NCBI GenBank assembly: GCA_030528765.1 | Contig: JAUMYD010000060.1 | Span: 1-9,587, forward strand | Direction of reading: 5' to 3' | DNA: 9,587 bases | Source: Bacillota bacterium | Lineage (GTDB): Bacteria; Bacillota; Dehalobacteriia; UBA4068 | Shown here: piece after piece, positions 6,226-9,587 of the stretch | How the letters are laid out: the number at the start of each line of letters is the position of its first letter | Position numbering within the stretch: position 1 is the stretch's first letter | Translations under genes and position numbers: made by a program | Notes under the pieces: model-generated | Database searches by the model: none | Seen by the model: the letters and a program-made list of their open reading frames with translations, nothing else | What the model was told of the DNA's origin: nothing

Positions 6226-7551
6226 TCAAAGAAGGGCGCTGAACCTTTCCGGCTTCTGCCTGTGGTAAAGCAGCAGTGCCAGCCCACAGACCAGCAGCTC
6301 TGTCAGGGGGAAGACCAGCCAGAGCCCGGTCAGGCCCCAAAGCCGGGAAAGCAGGAAGATCAGGGGGATGATGAGCAGAAAGCCGCGGGAAAGGGAGATC
6401 AGGCTGGCCGGCCGGGATTGGGCAGCGGCAGCGAAGAAGGTGGAGAGCAGAATGTTTATCCCTGCAAAGAGACAGCCGCTGAAATAGATCCTCATGCCGC
6501 TGATGGCGATCTGCTGCAAAAGAGGATCCTGCTCGCTGTTGAACAGGGCCGCAATGGGATCCGCTGCCAGCAGGACGCAGAGATAGAGGCTGAGGGAGAC
6601 CAGCAGCACTGCAGCTGTGCCGTAAAGGAGCAGCTGACGCAGGTGCTGCCACTGCCCCCGGCCACAGTACAGGCTGAAGAGCGGCTGGGTGCCCTGGGCG
6701 ATGCCGTTATAAATGGCGATCAGCACGATGGACAGATTCGCCACAACGCCATAGGCTGCCACTGCCACATTTCCGGCCTGCTCCAGCAGGATCAGATTGA
6801 AGAGCAGCATCACAATGGCAGAGGACATCTCCCCGATCAGGGCCGGCAGGCCCGGTGCGCAGAGGCGGCCGGTGATCTTCAGGCTGAGGCTGGCCCGACA
6901 GAGGTGGAAGCGGTTCCGTCTCTGCAGAAAGAAGGGGGAGACCACCAGCAGGCTGATGAGCGGGGAGAGGCAGGTGGCCAGAATGGCACCGAACATGCCC
7001 ATCTGCAGGGGGAAGAGGAAAATATAATCCAGCAGGATATTGGCGAAGCAGCCGGTGAGCATGGCTGCCATGGAAAGCCGGGGCGCGCCATCGTTCCGCA
7101 CAAAGGCCTGGACGATATTGTTCAGGATGAATCCCGGGGAAAAGAGCAGCAGCACCCGGATATAGCAGCGGCACATCTCAAAGGTGGCCGCATCCGCTCC
7201 CAGCAGCAGGGCGATCTGCCCGCTGCAGAGGAGCCCGGCCAGAAAAAGCAGCACGGCACAGAGCCCGCCCAGCTGAAGGGCCCGGCTGAATGCCTGGCGC
7301 CCCTCCCCACTGGGATCCTGCTCCCGGAAGAGGGAATAGCGTGTGGCCCCGCCCTGGCCCAGCATCAGGCTGCTGCCGTAGATCAGCCCGTAGACCGGGA
7401 TCGTCAGGTTCAGGGCAGCCAGTCCGTGTTTGCCCAGAGCCTGGGCAATAAAAAAGGTATCCGCCAGGATATAGCAGGAAAGCCCCACCATGGCCAGGAC
7501 ATTTGCACTTGCGTAGCGGATGAATTCCCGCAGCACAGCATTGTTTTTCAT
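6226..7551 (-). CDS. MATE-family multidrug / metabolite efflux transporter
   Basis: A 441-residue, strongly hydrophobic protein of typical MATE length, consistent with 12 membrane helices in two related halves. Family features are the N-terminal helix with ADTFFIAQALG (30-40), LAALNLTIPVYGL, the GQGGAT loop (65-70), QAFVRNDGAPRLSMA (148-162) followed by NILLDYIF, and GIAQGTQPLFSLYCG in the second half. MATE proteins use a Na+ or H+ gradient to export cationic drugs or metabolites; the substrate cannot be read from the sequence. The ATG at 7551 is chosen because AAAAGGAG lies just upstream and the protein then begins at the expected cytoplasmic end; the longer open frame to 7668 runs through a hairpin. 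It lies downstream of the phosphate transporter on the same strand, 174 bp apart. Confidence 0.93.
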   Translation of the reverse strand: MKNNAVLREFIRYASANVLAMVGLSCYILADTFFIAQALGKHGLAALNLTIPVYGLIYGSSLMLGQGGATRYSLFREQDPSGEGRQAFSRALQLGGLCAVLLFLAGLLCSGQIALLLGADAATFEMCRCYIRVLLLFSPGFILNNIVQAFVRNDGAPRLSMAAMLTGCFANILLDYIFLFPLQMGMFGAILATCLSPLISLLVVSPFFLQRRNRFHLCRASLSLKITGRLCAPGLPALIGEMSSAIVMLLFNLILLEQAGNVAVAAYGVVANLSIVLIAIYNGIAQGTQPLFSLYCGRGQWQHLRQLLLYGTAAVLLVSLSLYLCVLLAADPIAALFNSEQDPLLQQIAISGMRIYFSGCLFAGINILLSTFFAAAAQSRPASLISLSRGFLLIIPLIFLLSRLWGLTGLWLVFPLTELLVCGLALLLYHRQKPERFSALL

Positions 7552-7585
7552 CGTATTCTCCTTTTCTGCGCACAGCGGAAGAAAA

Positions 7586-7635
7586 AGCGTCAGTCCCCCG
7601 CTCTGCAAAGGCCTGACGAGCGAAGGGCTGACGCT
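7586..7635 (-). terminator. Strong terminator or attenuator before the MATE gene
   Basis: Read on the minus strand, AGCGTCAG (7635-7628) pairs with CTGACGCT (7593-7586). Inner stems CCC/GGG and CGCTC/GAGCG stack within, and TTTT follows. It lies about 90 nt after the phosphate transporter stop and only 34 nt before the MATE ATG. A second CGTCAG (7618-7613) can compete for the same partner. It may end the transporter transcript, attenuate MATE expression, or both. Confidence 0.65.
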
Positions 7636-7690
7636 GCTTTTCTTTACCCGGCGGCAAATAATCGTCATGAATATATCGTTTGCCTGAAGC

Positions 7691-7719
7691 GGCGCATCCT
7701 GCGCCCCGGGGTGGCCCGG
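7691..7719. repeat. Two small GC-rich hairpins after the phosphate transporter gene
   Basis: GGCGCA-TCC-TGCGCC (7691-7705) and CCGGG-GTGG-CCCGG (7706-7719) sit back to back, a few bases after the stop of the transporter gene. Neither has a following T run, so they may protect mRNA 3' ends rather than terminate. Confidence 0.45.
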
Positions 7720-7725
7720 CGTTTC

Positions 7726-9480
7726 TTAATTTTCCAGGTATTTCTTGCGGAAATCCTGATAATGGCGGATGAATTCTTCATCGTTGCCGGTTTTTATGCT
7801 GTTCAGGTAGGCGTGGGTATCGAAATTTTTCTGTGCCTGGCTGATCTGATAGGCGGCGATATTGGAGCAGTGGTCAGAGATGCGCTCCAGCACCGTCAGC
7901 AGATCAGAATAGATGAAGCCCAGCTCGATGGTGCATTCCCCGCGCTGCAGGCGTTCCACATGTTCTTCCTTCATCTGCTTCTGCATGTCATCCACCACTT
8001 GTTCCAGGGGCTCGATCAGCTTAGCCTGCTCAATATTCTGCGTGGTGAAGGAGTTCACAGTCAGCTCCAGGATCTCCAGCAGGGCTTCCCGGATCTTCTC
8101 CAGGCGTTTCTGGGCGAAGGGAGAGAATTTCAGGTTTTTCTCCTTCATTTCCTGCGCGGATCTGAGGATGCTCACGGAATGGTCGCAGATGCGTTCAAAA
8201 TCACCGATGGAATGGAGCAGGCGGGAGACCTCCCGTCCATCTGCAGAGGAAAGAGGTCTGGAAGCCAGAGAAACCAGATAGCTGCCCAGCTGATCCTCAT
8301 ACTGATCGGCCATTTCTTCTTTTTCTTCAATGGCGGCAGCTGCTTTATCATTATAATGATCCAGCTGTTCCACGGCCATGGTGAAATTTTGCTGTGCCAT
8401 GCGTGCCATGCGGCAGGTGAGTCGGCGGCAGCGTTCCACGGCGATGGCAGGGGTGGAGAGCAGGCGGGGATCCAGGATCTCCAGCTGCTCGTCTTCTTCG
8501 TTCACCTTGTCCGGGATCGTCAGGCAGACCAGCTTCTCCAGCAGGCCGCTGAAGGGCATCAGCAGAGCGGTGCAGAAGAGATTGAAGATGGAGTGGATGA
8601 TGGCGATCCAGAAGGGATCAATGGCCGCATCCACGAAGCTGAACTGCAGTAAGCTGTTTGCCCCATAGAAAAGAGCCAGGCCCGCCAGGGTACCAATAAT
8701 ATTGAAATAAAGGTGGACCATGGCGGTCCGTTTGGCATTTTTGCTGGCGCCGATACAGCTCAGCAGTGCGGTTATGCAGGTACCGATATTCTGACCCATG
8801 ATGATGGGGATGGCCGAGCCGAAGGTGACTGCACCTGTCAGGGACAGGGCCTGCAGGATACCCACAGAGGCAGAGGAGCTCTGGATGGTGGCGGTCAGCA
8901 CCGCGCCGGCCAGCACGCCCAGGATGGGATTGGAGAAAAGCAGCAGGATATTGGTGAAGGCGGGCATATCCTTCAGCTGGGAAACTGCATCGGACATGGT
9001 GTCCATGCCAAACATCAGCACCGCAAAGCCCAGCAGCACTGCGCCGATGGTTTTCCGCCTGTCCCGCTTGCCGAACATATAGAGGGCCGCGCCGATCACA
9101 CCCAGGATGGGCGTGAAGGTGCTGGGCTTCAGCATCTGGATATACCAGGCAGAGCCATCCAGGCCGCTGAGGCTCAGGATCCAGGCGGTGATGGTGGTGC
9201 CGATATTGGCACCCATGATCAGGCCGATGGCCTGCCGCAGCTTCATAATGCCGGAATTGACGAAGCCTACCACCATGACGGTGGTAGCAGAGGAGCTCTG
9301 GATAATGGCTGTTACCCCGGCACCAACCAGCATGCCCAGGAAGGGGCTGGCAGTCAGCTTGGAGAGGATGGTTTTCAGCTTGTTACCGGCAGCCTTTTCC
9401 AGGGATTGCCCCATGAAGCTCATGCCGAAGAGGAAGAGGGCCAGGCCGCCCATCATGGTAATGAAATCAAAAACTGTCAT
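7726..9480 (-). CDS. Na+/phosphate cotransporter (NptA/YjbB type) with C-terminal PhoU-like domain
   Basis: A 584-residue inner-membrane protein. The N-terminal part (about 1-320) has the two inverted Na/Pi-cotransporter repeats with QSSSATT (61-67) and QSSSASV (200-206), each followed by a matching loop, GANIGTTITA (90-99) and GQNIGTCITA (229-238). These are the family's substrate and ion-binding signatures. The soluble C-terminal part (about 350-560) is helical and charged with two PhoU-type motifs, FERICDHSVSI (near 430) and LERISDHCSNIA (near 533). Relatives move phosphate with Na+; bacterial YjbB-type proteins are also linked to phosphate export, so direction is uncertain. The ATG at 9480 follows AAAGGA at good spacing. 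It precedes the MATE gene on the same strand. No confident promoter is visible before the window edge. Confidence 0.95.
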   Translation of the reverse strand: MTVFDFITMMGGLALFLFGMSFMGQSLEKAAGNKLKTILSKLTASPFLGMLVGAGVTAIIQSSSATTVMVVGFVNSGIMKLRQAIGLIMGANIGTTITAWILSLSGLDGSAWYIQMLKPSTFTPILGVIGAALYMFGKRDRRKTIGAVLLGFAVLMFGMDTMSDAVSQLKDMPAFTNILLLFSNPILGVLAGAVLTATIQSSSASVGILQALSLTGAVTFGSAIPIIMGQNIGTCITALLSCIGASKNAKRTAMVHLYFNIIGTLAGLALFYGANSLLQFSFVDAAIDPFWIAIIHSIFNLFCTALLMPFSGLLEKLVCLTIPDKVNEEDEQLEILDPRLLSTPAIAVERCRRLTCRMARMAQQNFTMAVEQLDHYNDKAAAAIEEKEEMADQYEDQLGSYLVSLASRPLSSADGREVSRLLHSIGDFERICDHSVSILRSAQEMKEKNLKFSPFAQKRLEKIREALLEILELTVNSFTTQNIEQAKLIEPLEQVVDDMQKQMKEEHVERLQRGECTIELGFIYSDLLTVLERISDHCSNIAAYQISQAQKNFDTHAYLNSIKTGNDEEFIRHYQDFRKKYLEN

Positions 9481-9509
9481 AGCTTTTCCTTTCTCGTTTA
9501 AAATCGCTC

Positions 9510-9587
9510 TTGAAATTTTTGCATGAGATTTTTGTTATGAAGTTTTCGGTACATTGTTTTCAGTATGCAGCTTTGATATGTAGTTTT
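9510..9587. repeat. Degenerate ~14-bp direct repeats upstream of the phosphate transporter gene
   Basis: Plus-strand copies are TTGAAATTTTT (9510), CATGAGATTTT (9522), TATGAAGTTTT (9536), a poor copy TACATTGTTTT (9550), TATGCAGCTTT (9564) and TATGTAGTTTT (9577), so starts are 12-14 bp apart. On the coding (minus) strand the better copies read AAANCTNCATA. The array lies 30 bp or more before the ATG and may continue past the window. It could be an operator for a regulator binding in tandem, or low-complexity A/T DNA. Confidence 0.4.

Noticed and set aside
6262..8652. A 796-codon plus-strand open frame across the MATE and phosphate transporter genes
   Set aside because: Gln/Glu/His-rich composition is the reverse complement of hydrophobic codons; it spans two unrelated genes and the hairpins between them.
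9510..9587. Canonical PHO box
   Set aside because: The repeat period is 12-14 bp instead of 11 bp and the half-site differs from CTGTCAT.

Overview
The window looks like a moderately GC-rich Bacillota chromosome, most likely an anaerobic gut-type lineage such as Negativicutes or a related clostridial group. This is inferred from the CIRCE-controlled groES-groEL operon, the GroEL sequence style, strong Shine-Dalgarno sites, and A/T-rich spacers between GC-rich genes. The genus cannot be fixed from this sequence alone.

Layout. Positions 1-3169 (minus) hold a large secreted S15-type (X-Pro dipeptidyl-peptidase / CocE-NonD) hydrolase that runs off the left edge. It has a signal peptide, one complete catalytic unit and the first 310 or so residues of a second homologous unit, so it is a tandem duplication in one polypeptide. 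Positions 3170-3768 are a divergent A/T-rich control region. It contains a good minus-strand promoter and an unusual, structured leader of about 310 nt for the hydrolase, and, in the other direction, a CIRCE operator and a leader hairpin for groES. Positions 3769-5923 (plus) are groES and groEL, split by an unusually long, GC-rich, hairpin-forming spacer of 247 bp and closed by a textbook intrinsic terminator at 5959-5987. Positions 5988-6225 hold no gene. Positions 6226-7551 (minus) encode a MATE-family efflux protein, and 7726-9480 (minus) a Na+/phosphate cotransporter with a C-terminal PhoU-like domain. Between these two lies a set of hairpins, including a strong terminator or attenuator just before the MATE start. 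The right edge (9510-9587), upstream of the phosphate transporter, carries degenerate A/T-rich direct repeats with a period of about 14 bp.

Function. groES and groEL form one HrcA-controlled heat-shock chaperonin operon. The hydrolase probably trims proline-containing peptides (or cleaves esters) outside the membrane. The transporter imports or balances phosphate, and the MATE protein exports drugs or metabolites. The four genes do not form an obvious joint pathway. No wholly new system is evident. The most unusual items are the double-headed S15 enzyme and its homopolymer-ladder leader, followed by the groES-groEL spacer and the repeats before the phosphate transporter gene.
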